From positions 16,146,274 to 16,210,273 of the forward strand of contig CM033122.1 in assembly GCA_019321725.1 (NCBI GenBank): 64,000 bases of DNA, written 5' to 3'. Below are positions 37,315 through 48,682 of this stretch, in pieces. The stretch's first letter is position 1; every line of letters starts with the position of its first letter. The position numbers and the translations under genes are program-made. Origin of the DNA: Paulownia fortunei (Eukaryota; Streptophyta; Magnoliopsida; Lamiales; Paulowniaceae). The notes under the pieces are model-generated. The model did not search any database, was not told the origin of the DNA, and saw only the letters and a program-made list of their open reading frames with translations.

Positions 37315-38902
37315 ATTTTTTTTTTTGGTTATTTAGGCGGGAGTTTGGTATAGACTCCTACCTATTTATTATAATTAAAAAAAGAGTACAATTGAAGTTT
37401 GTCATAGAAAGAAAATAATGAGTACTTACTCCCTTTACAATGATCATAAATAAAACACAAAAAGAATCTAATTACAAGGAGAAGCTTTATGAGTAATGTT
37501 CCTAAATTTGAAACGTGGTAATGAAATTTTGTCGGCCCTAAGTAATTCTTGGAGTGGACATGGAATATTGTGAGATGAAAAATCATTATCTGATTTCTCA
37601 TCACAATCCAATTTCGCAAGAGCATCCGCAACTTTATTCCCTTCTTTGTATATGTGTGAGAATCGAATCTCCATACGCTGTAAACATGATCTGATAATAG
37701 TAAGAAAATATTGTAATTTCCAGTGACCCTTGGATGAGTGTTGAATTAATTATAAGGCAACCATTGACTCTGATTCAATCCAGATTCTATGATAGCCACG
37801 TTCAAAAGTAAGTTGTAATCCGAAAACTAAAGTCTAGATTTTAGCCACCATATTTGTCGTCTCTCCAACAAAAATCGAGAAAACAATAATAAGATTTTCA
37901 AATTCATCTCGAACAATTCCTCAAATTCCAATTGGACCTGAATTTTCTTTAGAAGCCCCATCTAAATTTAGTTTCATCCAATCTTGTGGAGGCTTATTCC
38001 AAATTACTTTTTGGATTAGCATACTATTTGCTATATATTTTTTATTATAATCAAATGCCAAAGCTGCCGAAATGTCCCCTTTCCAATTAAGGTGAGAAGA
38101 GGATGAAAGATGAGCCATGATGCCATATATAATCCGATACCGTGAAAATTTATTCCTCCCATACTTAGCATAATTTCTTTCCCGCCAAAGGAACTAAGGA
38201 ATAAGTAATAGAATGATATATCGTACATGTTCTTTTAGTACAAATCCAATAGAAGATCTCCAGAACTGAATCATAAGCTGCACATGAGACATTTTGGGAG
38301 ATGGAAGATTAAATTTGTTTTCAAACAACCCCCAAATAGACTAAGCAGTATCTCCATTAATGAAAACATGCTCCAACTTTTCTTCATGAAAGCAACATTG
38401 ACATCGTGATGGCATTTCAAAGCTTCGACACTTCATGACTTGATCAACTGGTAACCAGTGAAAACTGACAAAGTAGGAGTTAATGATCGATTCCAAATAT
38501 CTCCAGCAATAAGCCTTCATGATTTAGTTTGTCGTAAAAAATTCCAGGCTGTAGACAAAGTGAAAACACCTATGGAGGACAGTTTCTAGATAGCTTGATC
38601 TCCTGTTTGAGGATTAAAAGGGACAGCATAAATGTCATTCACAATATGTAGAGGAAGAAATTTTAGCAGCTGAGACCTATCCCAAGTGTCTGGTTCCAAA
38701 ATGAATTAACTGATTCCTTGTTATTGTCAAAGCTAGAAAATAATTCACTTAATGACTTCTTCCCAAACTAATGATCATACCAAAATAAGACACGACCAGC
38801 ACCAAGAGACCAGTAAATTTGATTATCAACAAATGATTAAATTTTAGCAAGTCGTTTCTAGGTTGACGAGTGATTAGTCATTACCTTCACAAACTTAGTG
38901 TC
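37315..38902 (-). pseudogene. LINE 2, 3' half: zf-RVT region, RNase H, tail (separated from its 5' half by a gypsy insertion)
   Basis: On the minus strand from 38897 down: FVKVMTNHSS, WSLGAGRVLFWYDH, NDIYAVPFNPQTGDQAI, the zf-RVT stretch near 38580-38400, then RNase H (WNKPPQDWMKLNLDGASKEN at 38010-37940; IRFSHIYKEGNKVADALAKL at 37670-37610). A run of T at 37315-37327 on the plus strand is the LINE poly(A) tail. The 5' half lies at 51443-55020, and the reading frame rejoins exactly when the 38903-51437 insertion and one GTGTC copy are removed. Several stops show that it is dead. Confidence 0.85.
38898..38902. other. Target site duplication of the Tat-type element, left copy
   Basis: GTGTC, repeated at 51438-51442. 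Removing the element and one copy restores LINE reading-frame continuity. Three bases (AGC, 38903-38905) lie between this duplication and the TG of the LTR and are unexplained. Confidence 0.75.
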
Positions 38903-38905
38903 AGC

Positions 38906-39775
38906 TGTAACACAAATTTTGTTGTTTGTAAAAATTACAAACAAGAAAAATAGTACAAATTGAATTTTTAATATCTCGAAAGAATTAAATGGTTACAATC
39001 TCTAACTAATTCCTCTGATTCTTCTCTTCAAGCACAATACCTTTTAGATTTGAAATTTTAGAGGTAGAATCACTGATTTGGTCTCCTCCAAATTGATTTC
39101 GCCATTTAATAACATTAATTCGAGGGTTTAATATTTTAATTTCGAATTAAACGTTACAACTTCAAGAACGTTGACTTGGTGAATTTGGTTACTTATTGAT
39201 GGAAGTGACTATTTGATCTCCTTCAATATGGATTGGATTTTCAATAACGTTAATTTAAGAGTTTAACATCTTAATCTTGAATTAAACATTATTATTTGAG
39301 TAGACTCTACGATAAACGCCTTGAACACTGTAGATCTCCTCGAACTTAATCTCCTTAAGTTGAGAGAATTCCTCTAACACCTTTCTTACTTGGATTTCTT
39401 CTTCACAACTTATTTTTAACTTTTTGGAGATGACCCCTATTTATACTTATAGAATGATGACTTCGACAAAATTTCAATTCCACTTTTGAAGACTAAAACA
39501 AAGAAAGCATCCGTTTATTTCACGTAGTTTCCAATTCATTCACTCTTCCTTTCAATTTACATGTTCCATTTCTCACTATATATATATATACCTGTATATG
39601 TATATATATACATATAAATACATGTATGTGTTACATATGGCCTAAAAGAATGATTGAGGCCCACATGCCTAAAGAGAACAAATTGCTATCTTAATGCTTA
39701 TGCCTTTGAAATCTCCAGACTTTCTTTTGAGCGACGAAAATGATAGTTTTCTTTCCATTAACCTTCTGTCCAAAA
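38906..39775 (-). repeat. 3' LTR of the Tat-type element
   Basis: From TGTAACACAAATTT (its inner terminal TTACA in element orientation) through R-U5 and the TATA region it matches 50535-51085. Beyond about 39452 the match stops abruptly. The end near 39775 is inferred from the adjacent polypurine tract, giving about 870 bp against 903 bp for the other LTR. It contains a TATATA microsatellite near 39578-39615. Confidence 0.7.
39437..39445 (-). promoter_or_regulatory. TATA box of the 3' LTR
   Basis: The minus strand reads TATAAATAG followed by GGGTCATCTC, identical to the other LTR at 51065-51073. It marks the U3/R region. Confidence 0.65.
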
Positions 39776-39779
39776 TTTC

Positions 39780-39812
39780 TTCCCTTTTATTTTTTTTTCC
39801 CCTTTTTTTTTA
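39780..39812 (-). other. Polypurine tract of the Tat-type element
   Basis: On the minus strand an almost uninterrupted purine run (A8, GGGG, A9, TAAAAGGGAAG) stands where the plus-strand primer should be, just upstream of the 3' LTR. Confidence 0.6.
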
Positions 39813-40112
39813 TATAATTTTCTTTTAACAAAGCTAAATAGGCCCCCTAATCATCAAGTTTAATAATACAGCTGCACATGATTGTTGCAATTGTATTTTC
39901 CAAATTGAAGTTGCTGCTATTGTTTTTTTTTCTTTCCAAATTTGAAGCAAACGTATCAGAGCTCCATTAAAACTGAATTATCTTCCGCCATTAACTAGAG
40001 AATCAAATAATTTCCTTATTATCTTACAAAGAAGTTTTAGAAAATTCCTTCTAACCACATGTTTCTTCTTCAAGCAATGGAAATTTTTCCATGTTTAACA
40101 ACCACCAGTGTC

Positions 40113-40120
40113 TATAAAAA
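40113..40120 (+). promoter_or_regulatory. TATA box of the antisense PMD gene
   Basis: TATAAAAA followed by GGGAGCTC, about 30 bases before CTTCAACAGGCAACAAATAG, which looks like a transcription start region. It faces opposite to the retroelement genes. Confidence 0.5.
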
Positions 40121-40143
40121 GGGAGCTCTTACATTAGTTTTCT

Positions 40144-40927
40144 TCAACAGGCAACAAATAGAGCAGTGGATTCATTTGCAATCTAATTTCTTTTGGTTTC
40201 AAAAAAAATTAAATTAACAAGCAATTCTTACAATTACTTCATGCAAACGCTTTGCATGAATCAACACACCATTTATTTGTGAGTTTGTTTCGTTTAGCTC
40301 GCTTCTTCTCATTTATTTTTTTTATGTTGTAGGGTGTTCCTTCAAGTATTTACCGTGAGAATTGGTGAGTGCCTGTCGAATTTTTGCACTACTTGTCGAA
40401 CTGGTGCAAATAAATTGCTTCTAACTTTTGAGAACCTTTCTTTTTTTTTTAATGTTGATCAATAAGTTTTTTTTTTGTAGGCATTGATTTAGAAGATTCC
40501 TTCAACATATAGTTCCTAATTGGCCCATAAGTTAAGCGTGTTGTGTTAGCCTCTGAATTTTAGTAAGCTCTTTATCAATTGAATTTCCGAACAATTTGTT
40601 GAAGTAGTGGAAAGAAACTACTTCTAACTTTTCAGAATCCCTTTATATATATATTATAATATTGTTTATCCTTGCAATTGCTGGTAAAAGAAATTCTTTT
40701 TGTATTTGCATTGATTACAAGAATTTGAAACAACTTTTAACTTGATTTGCCTTAGAATTTTACAGCAATGATTTTATGTCAAAGGCTTCAAGCAAACTAT
40801 GATTTCCTTCATTCATCGCATACTTGATTTTTCTTCTATCAAGTTAACTCACTTATTTGCTTGTACTTTGACAGCTTTTGCAATAATTTATTTCAAAGAT
40901 ATTTCTTCTTATTCTAGAATCCAACAC
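40144..40927 (+). other. Leader of the PMD gene with probable introns and internal duplication
   Basis: Candidate splice sites occur in sensible order: GTGAGTTTG near 40278 with TTTATGTTGTAG ending 40332; GTGAGTGCC at 40365 with TTTTTTGTAG ending 40480. A stretch with GCTTCTAACTTTTGAGAACC at about 40418 recurs as ACTTCTAACTTTTCAGAATCC near 40619. GCATTGATTTAGAAG at 40481 recurs as GCATTGATTACAAG near 40707. The leader therefore appears duplicated once. Confidence 0.4.
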
Positions 40928-43640
40928 ATGGTGATCCTTGATGATGAGAGTCAATCTATGGAGAAAGACATAATTTTGGCAGTTCACAATTCCCTTATTG
41001 GTCGATACGCAAAGCAATGGCCAAGGTTGATGAATCCATTTTACTTGGATGAATGGTCTTAGGAGATTCCTTTAAGAAAGACTTCCAAGGTGTGGGCTTT
41101 GCAAGCAACTCATCATCAACAATCAAGCGAGCCAACTCCATTGCCAACATTGGATCGCCGCATCATTGAAGGCAATGCCAAGTGGGGGATGCGATCCAAT
41201 TCTTTGGTGAGTTTTACTACATCAAAGGATATTGGGAATGGACCAAAGATATCCTCAATCGGTGCGAGCACAAGCTTCTTGCAATGCAAATATACGACTT
41301 GGTGTATGCTTTATTGTTCACGTATGATTGCAACTCTGACATAGTCAAGGTATTTTGCGAGGCGTGGTGTCCACTCACCAACACTTTGTTGACTTTCCTT
41401 GGAGAATTATCTATATCACTGTAGGATCTGCACACTTTTGCGGGCCTTCCTATGACTGGATTTCTCTACGATGAAGTTATTCTCTATGCCAAGGAGCTTA
41501 CCGATGTCAATGAGATAGGAAGTAGATTTGTCCCTTGCTCTTGCAACCACTTACTTCATGCTTATCATCTGCTTCAAATGAGTGCTAATAGAGATCAACC
41601 TTCTCAAGTATCCATTGACGAGTAGATTAGATTTTAGTCCAAGAAGACTGTTAGGTACCATTCACCTCCTCCACGCAGAGAAAAGAAGTTTGTCCATCCC
41701 AAATCAACTCACAATCCACTTGGCGACTTCAGCATACATGGAGAATGGTGCCCCACGGAGAAGGCTTCATTTTCAAAGCTTAGCGTTAGTGGCTTACTTA
41801 GCTTGTTGGCTTTTCACATTTGTTCTTCCCAATAACGACATCAACTTGATACGCCCTAGTATCTTCAAAAGCATCATAGCAAGTGGGCAAATGGTGGGCC
41901 TTGTTGTTCCTGTCTTAGCAAGCATTTACAAAGGCTTAAACAAGATAGCGAATTCTGTAAGACCATCCCGTGTGCATTCAACATTCCCCATCCACTTTGT
42001 CTACAATTAGTTGATGCATTACTTCAAGACTCATCACCAAATTTGGCAAAGAGTACGAGACCCCAAAATGGCGATCTTCTCTGGTGAAAGAAATGCAAGG
42101 TACTATGATTCCAAAGATGCCCGCAAATGAATCACCAAGAACAAGGATTTCTTGTATGTTGACAATGGGAATGCAGAGGGATTTGAGCAAAACTACTTTA
42201 TTGCTATTCGCTCGAACTTTTTTCTTTACGACAGGGTAGACACTTTATCATTAAACTTTATAGTCTCCATCGATTTAGTCGTTAATTTGGATTCTATCAA
42301 GTGGTGCTGGGAGTTCTTACATGAGATATCCGTAAAGCTTCTTTAGAAGAAGAAGAAGTTCACTATTGATGTTTGTGCACCTTATCCAAATCTATGTCTA
42401 AAGTGTGTCTTCCTTGTATGCCCCCAAATGCAAAGAAGTTCTCTTCAGAAGACTACAAGAAGTGGTGGACCAAAGCTTATGAAATTCACTTTGAAGGAAA
42501 TATTACGAGCTTGATCAATTTGAAACCAAGTAAGATCTCACCTAAAGGCAATAACATATGCATGTCATTTCTTTTCCCAAAGAATGCAACACTCAAACCA
42601 TCCAGCCTCTCGAATCCAACAAGAAAAAGAGTATTTCTCTCCCTATTGAGGAAAGTTGTAGTAGTAATGGGGATCGTCATTGAAAAAGACCCAAAAAGAA
42701 CCTTGAACCTTTGGAGCCAATAAACATTGGCATTCATGATGTTACAAACAACCCACGTTAAATGGAGAACTTTGTTGAAGAGGTTCTTTCTTAATTTATT
42801 TTTTTTTCTTTTTTTTTCAGTATAAGAAATAAGTTCTTTTTTACCTTAATGCATGTAATGTTTTAGTTAGAGGAAGAACTATTTAACATTGATAACGAGG
42901 GATTACAAGATAGCTAAGGGTTGATCGTGGGGCCCAACTTGTTGGGTGCAAGTCCTTCAGTTGACAAGGAAGTACAAAAGAAGACATTCAACTTGGCTAG
43001 GGCTAAACAAACACCTCATTGTGCTACATTTTTGGTGTTCGAAGGTGAAAAGTTTATACTTAACCACCAAAAGGAGTATCTTCATAAGCTATGGAGTGAT
43101 CTTCATGAAAGGATAGCAAGTACTTCAGTTGACTCTATCTCATCTATCAAAGATGACGTGTTGTTTGTTCTTGAGTCTATGAGAGTTTCAACAAGTTTGA
43201 CATCTCTTATTTAGAAGAATTATTGGAAGCATTTTTTGGCTAAGGCTGGTGCTTATGATGAGGCAAGGACAACACCATCTGAAAAGGCATCTAAAGAACT
43301 TATTGCATGACAATTGAGTGAAGCTAAAGGTCATCTCCATGATGCCAAGACTAGAGAAAGCAAAGAAGTCAAACAAATTTAATCCACTAAGGAAGAGTTG
43401 GAGTAAATCAAGAAAGAGCTTGACAACTTGAAGGTACGAAGGAAGAACTTGATTGCGTCATTGAAGCGAGAACAAGAATTTCTTCAGAATGCTCAAGCTG
43501 AAGTTCATAAGATTGAAGAGGAAGTCATTGCTATCGAGAATACTTCTCCTTTGAGTAATGAAGTGGTTGAGAACTTGAAGATTTTAGTGGTACACCTTGA
43601 GGCCACCAAAGAAGAGTTGAAGAATTTAAGTCCTTTTACT
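40928..43640 (+). pseudogene. Plant mobile domain (PMD, aminotransferase-like) protein gene carried antisense in the retrotransposon
   Basis: From MVILDDESQSMEKD the translation gives the PMD family pattern: QWPRLMNPFYLDEWS, GNAKWG, FYYIKGYWEWTKDIL, IYDLVYALLFTYDCNSDIVK, EAWCPLTNTLLTFLGELSISL, DLHTFAGLPMTGFLYDE, then a less conserved middle (FSSEDYKKWWTKAY near 42443). The C-terminal region at 42921-43640 is coiled-coil-like (TKEELE, IKKELDNLK, SLKREQEFLQNAQAEVHKIEEE). At least one intron is likely before it (GTTCTTTC 42783 to TTTTAG 42866). A stop at 41060-41062 and frameshifts near 41190 and later show decay. PMD proteins are found as host genes and in MULEs and LTR elements. The function of this copy is unknown. 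Confidence 0.8.
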
Positions 43641-44337
43641 TAGGATTTTTTTTTGTACTTCATGTTATGAATGTCATTATTCTTGAGATTACATAATAGA
43701 AATTTTCCTTTTTCAATCTTGCAATCCTTCGAGTGCATTCACTTTCATCAAAACTCATGAAGTGTAATTCTTTTTTTTTCTTTTTTTTTGTTCTTATTTT
43801 TCAATAAATTACTATCTCACATGAAAAAAAAAACAATATTCATTACAAACTCATGACTGAACTTATAAAATATCTAAGCTGCATACGTATCCTAACAAAT
43901 GGATCAAGTCATAACATAGTTCAAAGAAACTTCTTTTTTTAGAGGGGGGTGCCGTACACAGTTTATACTCATGCGGGCCAAGAGTATCCATTGCTTTACC
44001 ACCTTGGACTAGGTGGGGTATTTAATATTTTAACCACATAAAATTTCTTTAGTGGAGTGAATTAACAATTTAACCATGTGTATTTACTTTTGGTGGGATG
44101 AGTTAGCAGTTAAACCACGTGCACTACCTTTGGTGGGTACCATTCACAGTTTATACTCGTGCGGGTCAAGAGTAACATGTAGTTTAGGCTCATACATCAA
44201 GGAGTTCCTTTTTTTTAACTTCAAGCATAGTAGTGTTTTAAGAACTTCCCATTTATTGGGTCAATTCTTAAGCCGTCTTCAGCAACCAATTTGTAAGCGC
44301 CATTCATGTGAACTTCTTTAACAACATAAGGACCATC
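43641..44337. other. Spacer between the PMD gene and integrase, convergent 3' ends
   Basis: No coding motif. It holds a threefold short repeat: phrases containing TGG(T/A)GGG/TGAGT with 'TTTAACCA(T/C)GTG' and 'CACAGTTTATACTC(A/G)TGCGGG(C/T)CAAGAGTA' at about 43960-43985 and 44145-44175. Both the PMD and pol transcripts should end here. Confidence 0.45.
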
Positions 44338-45310
44338 TCACTTTGATGCAAATTTGTTTCCAGTCCTATGAGTAGTAATGATTGGCCTTCTTATAGCAAG
44401 CACCAAATCGCCAACTTGAAAAAAACGTGACTGTACTTTCTTGTTGAACGCCTTGGAAAGGCGAGCTTGATCACGCTCAAGTCTTTGTTGCACTTCTAAC
44501 CTTTTCTCATCAAGAGCTTTTAACTCTTCAAGGCGTAAGTGTGCATTTTCTTCCTCAGTTAATCCTTTTTGTATGGCTATCCTCAATGATGGAATTTGCT
44601 GCTCAAGAGGAATGACAGCTTCAACGCCATACACCAATGTGTAAGGGTCGCTTGTGTAAGCATTCTATAAGTGGTTCTATATGCCCATAAAGCTTCTCTG
44701 ATTCTTTTATGCCAGTCTTGCATTGACTTAGCTATCATAAAGTCTTATTGAATGCTTTACCAAGGCCATTGGCAGTGGCAAGCTTATCTATCAGACTAAT
44801 GCAAAATGGCTTTCCCTTATCCATGATTATATATCGTGGAATCCCATAGCGATAAATAATATTAATGCGGATGAAGTCAGCAACATTTTCCTTCTTCACT
44901 TCTTTGAGAGGTATCACTTTGGCCCACTTACAAAAGTAATCAGTTGCAGCCAAAATGTACAAATGTCCACCAGAAGACTTTGTCATAAGTCCAACCACAT
45001 CTAATCCCCAAGTATCGAATGCCCATAAAGCAACAGTACGGTGTAATAGCTCAAGCGGTTGGTAAATGAGGTTTGCATAAAACTGGCAAGATTGACATAT
45101 TTGTGCATAATCCATGCAATCCTTTACCATTATGGGCTAATAGTAACCCATTCTTTTTATTTGAAAGTGCAACTTTAGGCCCGATTGGCAAGCACCACAA
45201 ATCCCCGAATGGGATTCTTCTATGGATTGGATGGCTTCATCATCACCTAAACATCTCAAGAAGACTCTATCAAATGAGCATCTTTAAAATATGCCCTTGT
45301 AATAAATAAA
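44338..45310 (-). pseudogene. Tat-type element integrase
   Basis: Minus strand from right to left. Zinc-domain end: ICQSCQFYAN near 45095. Core: WAFDTWGLDVVG (first D), GHLYILAATDYFCKWAKVIPL, RYGIPRYIIMDKGKPF (second D). The frame breaks near 44735, where the third acidic residue would be. The C-terminal domain resumes at 44637 with MVYGVEAVIPLE, QARLSKAFNKKV, FQVGDLVLAIRRP. Dead by frameshift. Confidence 0.87.
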
Positions 45311-45340
45311 GCAAGCTGCACAACACCGAATATCAACTCT

Positions 45341-45905
45341 TTAATGTAGGTCGTTAGGTAGCTTCTCATACTTCAAATAATCCACAAGTAGTTGACGCCA
45401 ATCTTTTTTCTCCACTTCAACGACATGGTTTTCTTCTTCATCATCATAGTTCTCATCCTCAAATATTGGTGGTACAACCCAATTTCTGCATATTGATACA
45501 CGAATTTCACATTTAGGTATGACGAGTGTAGAAGCGAAATTTACTAAAGCATCAGCTTGCTTATAATCTTTCATTGGCACATGGTCAATTACTACATCTC
45601 CAAGCCATCCGATAAGCCTTTTAGCATAATTGGAATACGAAAGTAGGTCAGGTTTCTTGACTTCATACAGACCAAGCAACTGATTGATTACTAATTTAGA
45701 ATCTCCATATACCTCAAGATGCAGTTGCTTTATGTCAACAACCATTTCGAGTCCAATGATAAGAGCTTGATATTCAGCAACATTGTTTGAATAATTTTGG
45801 GTTAAGGTGAAAGAGTATGACAATACTTCCCTATCAGATGTAATTAATATAACTCCAGCATCGGTTCATCTTCTATTAGAAGCTCCATCAAAATACATCT
45901 TCCAA
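45341..45905 (-). pseudogene. Second, archaeal-type RNase H (aRNH) of the Tat-type element
   Basis: It begins around WKMYFDGASNRR at 45900-45866 and continues NNVAEYQALIIGLEMVVD, LEVYGDSKLVINQLLGLYEV, and IDHVPMKDYKQADALVNFAS. It lies directly after the ordinary gypsy RNase H. This duplicate RNase H, plant-aRNH type, is the diagnostic of the Tat lineage. One frame change separates the first strand from the rest. Confidence 0.87.
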
Positions 45906-47300
45906 GAAGGAGTAACTTCAATTACAAAAACATCTTCATCTAGTAGGTCATCAGACAACTCCCACTCGGTAGGAATAGGATGATCAACCAAGAAATTTGC
46001 TAAAACTTGTCCCTTCACAGTCTTTTGAGGGACATACATGATCTCAAATTGTTGCAACTGAAGGTACCATCTTGCAAGTCTATCAGAAAGAACCAGCCTT
46101 GTCATGACATACTTTAGTGAATTTGCTTTTGAGACAAGACGAATAGTATGAGCCTGAAAATAATGTTTTAGCTTCTAGATTACAAAGATGAGGGCCAAGC
46201 ATATCTTTTCGATTGGGGAGTAGTTCAACTCGTTTGGCATCATCATTCTACTCAAATAGTACATGGCCCTTTCTTTCCCATCATTATTCTCTTGCGCTAG
46301 TAAAACTCTAATAGAACGATCTTAAGCAGCAATATAAAGTATCAATAGGCATCCAGATACTGGTGCAACCAACACAGAAGGCTTCATCAGATAGGCTTTT
46401 ATACTTTTAAAAGCATTTTTACAAGACTCATCCCACTCAAACGGAATACCTTTCTTCATGAGACGACTAAATGATTGGTATCAATTGGCCAGATTTGAAA
46501 TAAACCTTCGAAGATACGCTAATTTTCCTTGCAAACTTTTAAGTTCGTGAATGTTTCGAGATTTAGGCATCTTTAGAACTGCATCAATTTTTGCTTATTC
46601 AATTTCTCTCGATGATGAATAATAAACCCAAGGAATTTTCCAAACTTGACACCAAATGCACATTTTAGTGGGTTTATCTTTAGTTAATATCTTCTCAAGC
46701 GTTCAAAGACTTTCCTTAGATCATGAAGATGATCTTCTCACTTTTTGGACTTTACAACCACATCATCAATATAGCACTCGATATTTTTATGAAGCATATC
46801 ATCAAAGATCTTCTGCATAGCCCTTTCATATGTAGCACCAACATTCTTTAATCTAAATGGCATCACTTCGTAGCAATAAATGCATTTTGGGGTACGAAAT
46901 ACTGTTAGTTCTTCATCCTTTGGTGCCATGCATACTTGATTATATCCAGATGATCCATCTATAAAGGATAACGCTTCATGTCCTGTAGTAGCATCGATCA
47001 TGAGTTTGGTAATGGGTAACAAAAAGTCATCTTTAGGACATGCACAATTCAAATCTCTAAAATCAACACAAACTCGAATCTGACTTATTCTTTCTCATAG
47101 GAACAATGCTAGAGATCCATATGGGATACTTGACTTCTCGAATGAACCCAACTTCAATAAGTTTATTCACTTCAATTTCAATTAATGGGACCAACTCAGG
47201 CTAAAATCGACATTGAACTTGTTTGATAGGACGAGCTCTCTTTTTAACAGACAAGTGATGGATTGCCACTTTTGGATCCAATCCAGACATTTCTTTATAT
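45906..47300 (-). pseudogene. Tat-type element reverse transcriptase and first RNase H
   Basis: RT blocks on the minus strand: FPLVRE-like start near 47150, MNCACPKDDFLLPITKLMID (47052), HEALSFIDGSSGYNQVCM, CYEVMPFRLKNVGATYERAM, and the catalytic box YIDDVVVKS (about 46765). RT thumb and RNase H follow with stops (FEWDESCKNAF near 46430; MYYLSRMM near 46260), ending LARWYLQLQQFEIMYVPQK and VLANFLVDHP (46080-45980). FRLKN in place of the usual FGLKN is a further change. Confidence 0.87.
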
Positions 47301-48100
47301 GTCCAAGCAAATACGTCTTTGAACTCATGTAGAAGTTTGATGTATGTTTTCTCTTCATCATTGGTCAACAAAGCACTGATATAGATTGTTCAAGGGTTAT
47401 CAACATTGCCTAAATTAATATTCTTTAATTCATTTATAGTGGCTTCAACACCTTCTTCAAGCTTAGGAGGAGTAGCCTTAGCATCCTCTTCTTCGAATGG
47501 AACTTCTACACTTAAAATGATATGATTTGTTGACATAACATTACCTTCTTCATGTTCAATCTTCTTGAATCAACACATGTCCTCATTTGGCCATTCTTTT
47601 ATCTTATACAAACTATTTTCATAGCGTCATCCATTTTCTCAACATAGCCGCCACTGATTAAATTTTTTTATCAAATGCATCATTTGTTGATGAAAATCCT
47701 TCATCAGTTACATGATTGCTGCTAGCTATTTTGGTAGTAATATGAATAGGATTTTTTAGGACAAACCCAATGTCCCGAGTACTTGAATCGCATACTCTTT
47801 TTCTTTCAACATCTTTTGGGTAGTGTTAAGCCCATGCGCTTGTTTACCAGTTGCATCAAGTGGAAGTTTTCCCATAGTAGAATCTTCATGTGGGTTGTAT
47901 CCAGCTTTAACAAGAAGTTTGTAGGCTATAGGATCAAAATATTTTACAGCTTGGAGTTCTAAACATTCTTCGTGTTCTTTCTTAGGTCATTGAATTGGGT
48001 GAACAAATCTTTAAGTGGCTGAGGAGAGGGCTTCTTTACATCAGGTTTGGTTAATGGTAATACCAACTCTTTCAATGACTTAATTCTAGTGAGAGACAAT
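47301..48100 (-). other. Protease-RT spacer of the Tat-type element
   Basis: Degenerate coding sequence between protease and RT with acidic, low-complexity patches (for example EEDAKATPPKLEEG-like reading near 47490-47450). No separate domain is recognised. Confidence 0.5.
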
Positions 48101-48682
48101 TCACCTTTTGAGTGACTTGCTTTTACCTCCATCAAATTGATCATCTTGTTGGTTGGATTGCTCATGAAATGGGCTTTCTTTGACCTTTATCAACTTTGCA
48201 TCATTAAGATAGTACTTAGTATCAACGAAATCTGATTCAACCTCAGTGAAAGGTTTATCATCACTAAGCACTATTTTTGCCATGCCTACTCGATAATACT
48301 TGAAGCACCAGTGCCAAGTAGAAGGAACTACTTTATTTTCATGTCGCCAAGGGCGACCAATAAGCATGTTATACGATGTTTTGACATCTATGACATAAAA
48401 TAACGTAGTTGATGCCATATCATCCATCAACAACTTTAATCTTATGATGTCGAGAGCCCATTGTCCCCCTTGATTGAAATCTTGGATTATCAAGTAGCTA
48501 TTTGCAAGTTCATCTATAAAAACTCTCAACTGTTTTATTGTACGCAAGGGCAAGATATTGACTATAGAGCCTCCATCAATCAATATCCTATTTACTTTTT
48601 GATCACGAGTATAGTCAGTTATGAATAATGGCCTATTATGTGGTTTGGAATCAAGTAGCAGGTCCTTATCAGTGAAGGTCAT
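48101..48682 (-). pseudogene. Tat-type element protease
   Basis: Open for 193 codons. The retropepsin active-site segment NRILIDGGSIVNILPL lies near 48590-48540, and MLIGRPWRHEN near 48370. RPLFITDYTRDQKVNR precedes it, as usual in Tat/Athila relatives. Confidence 0.87.
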
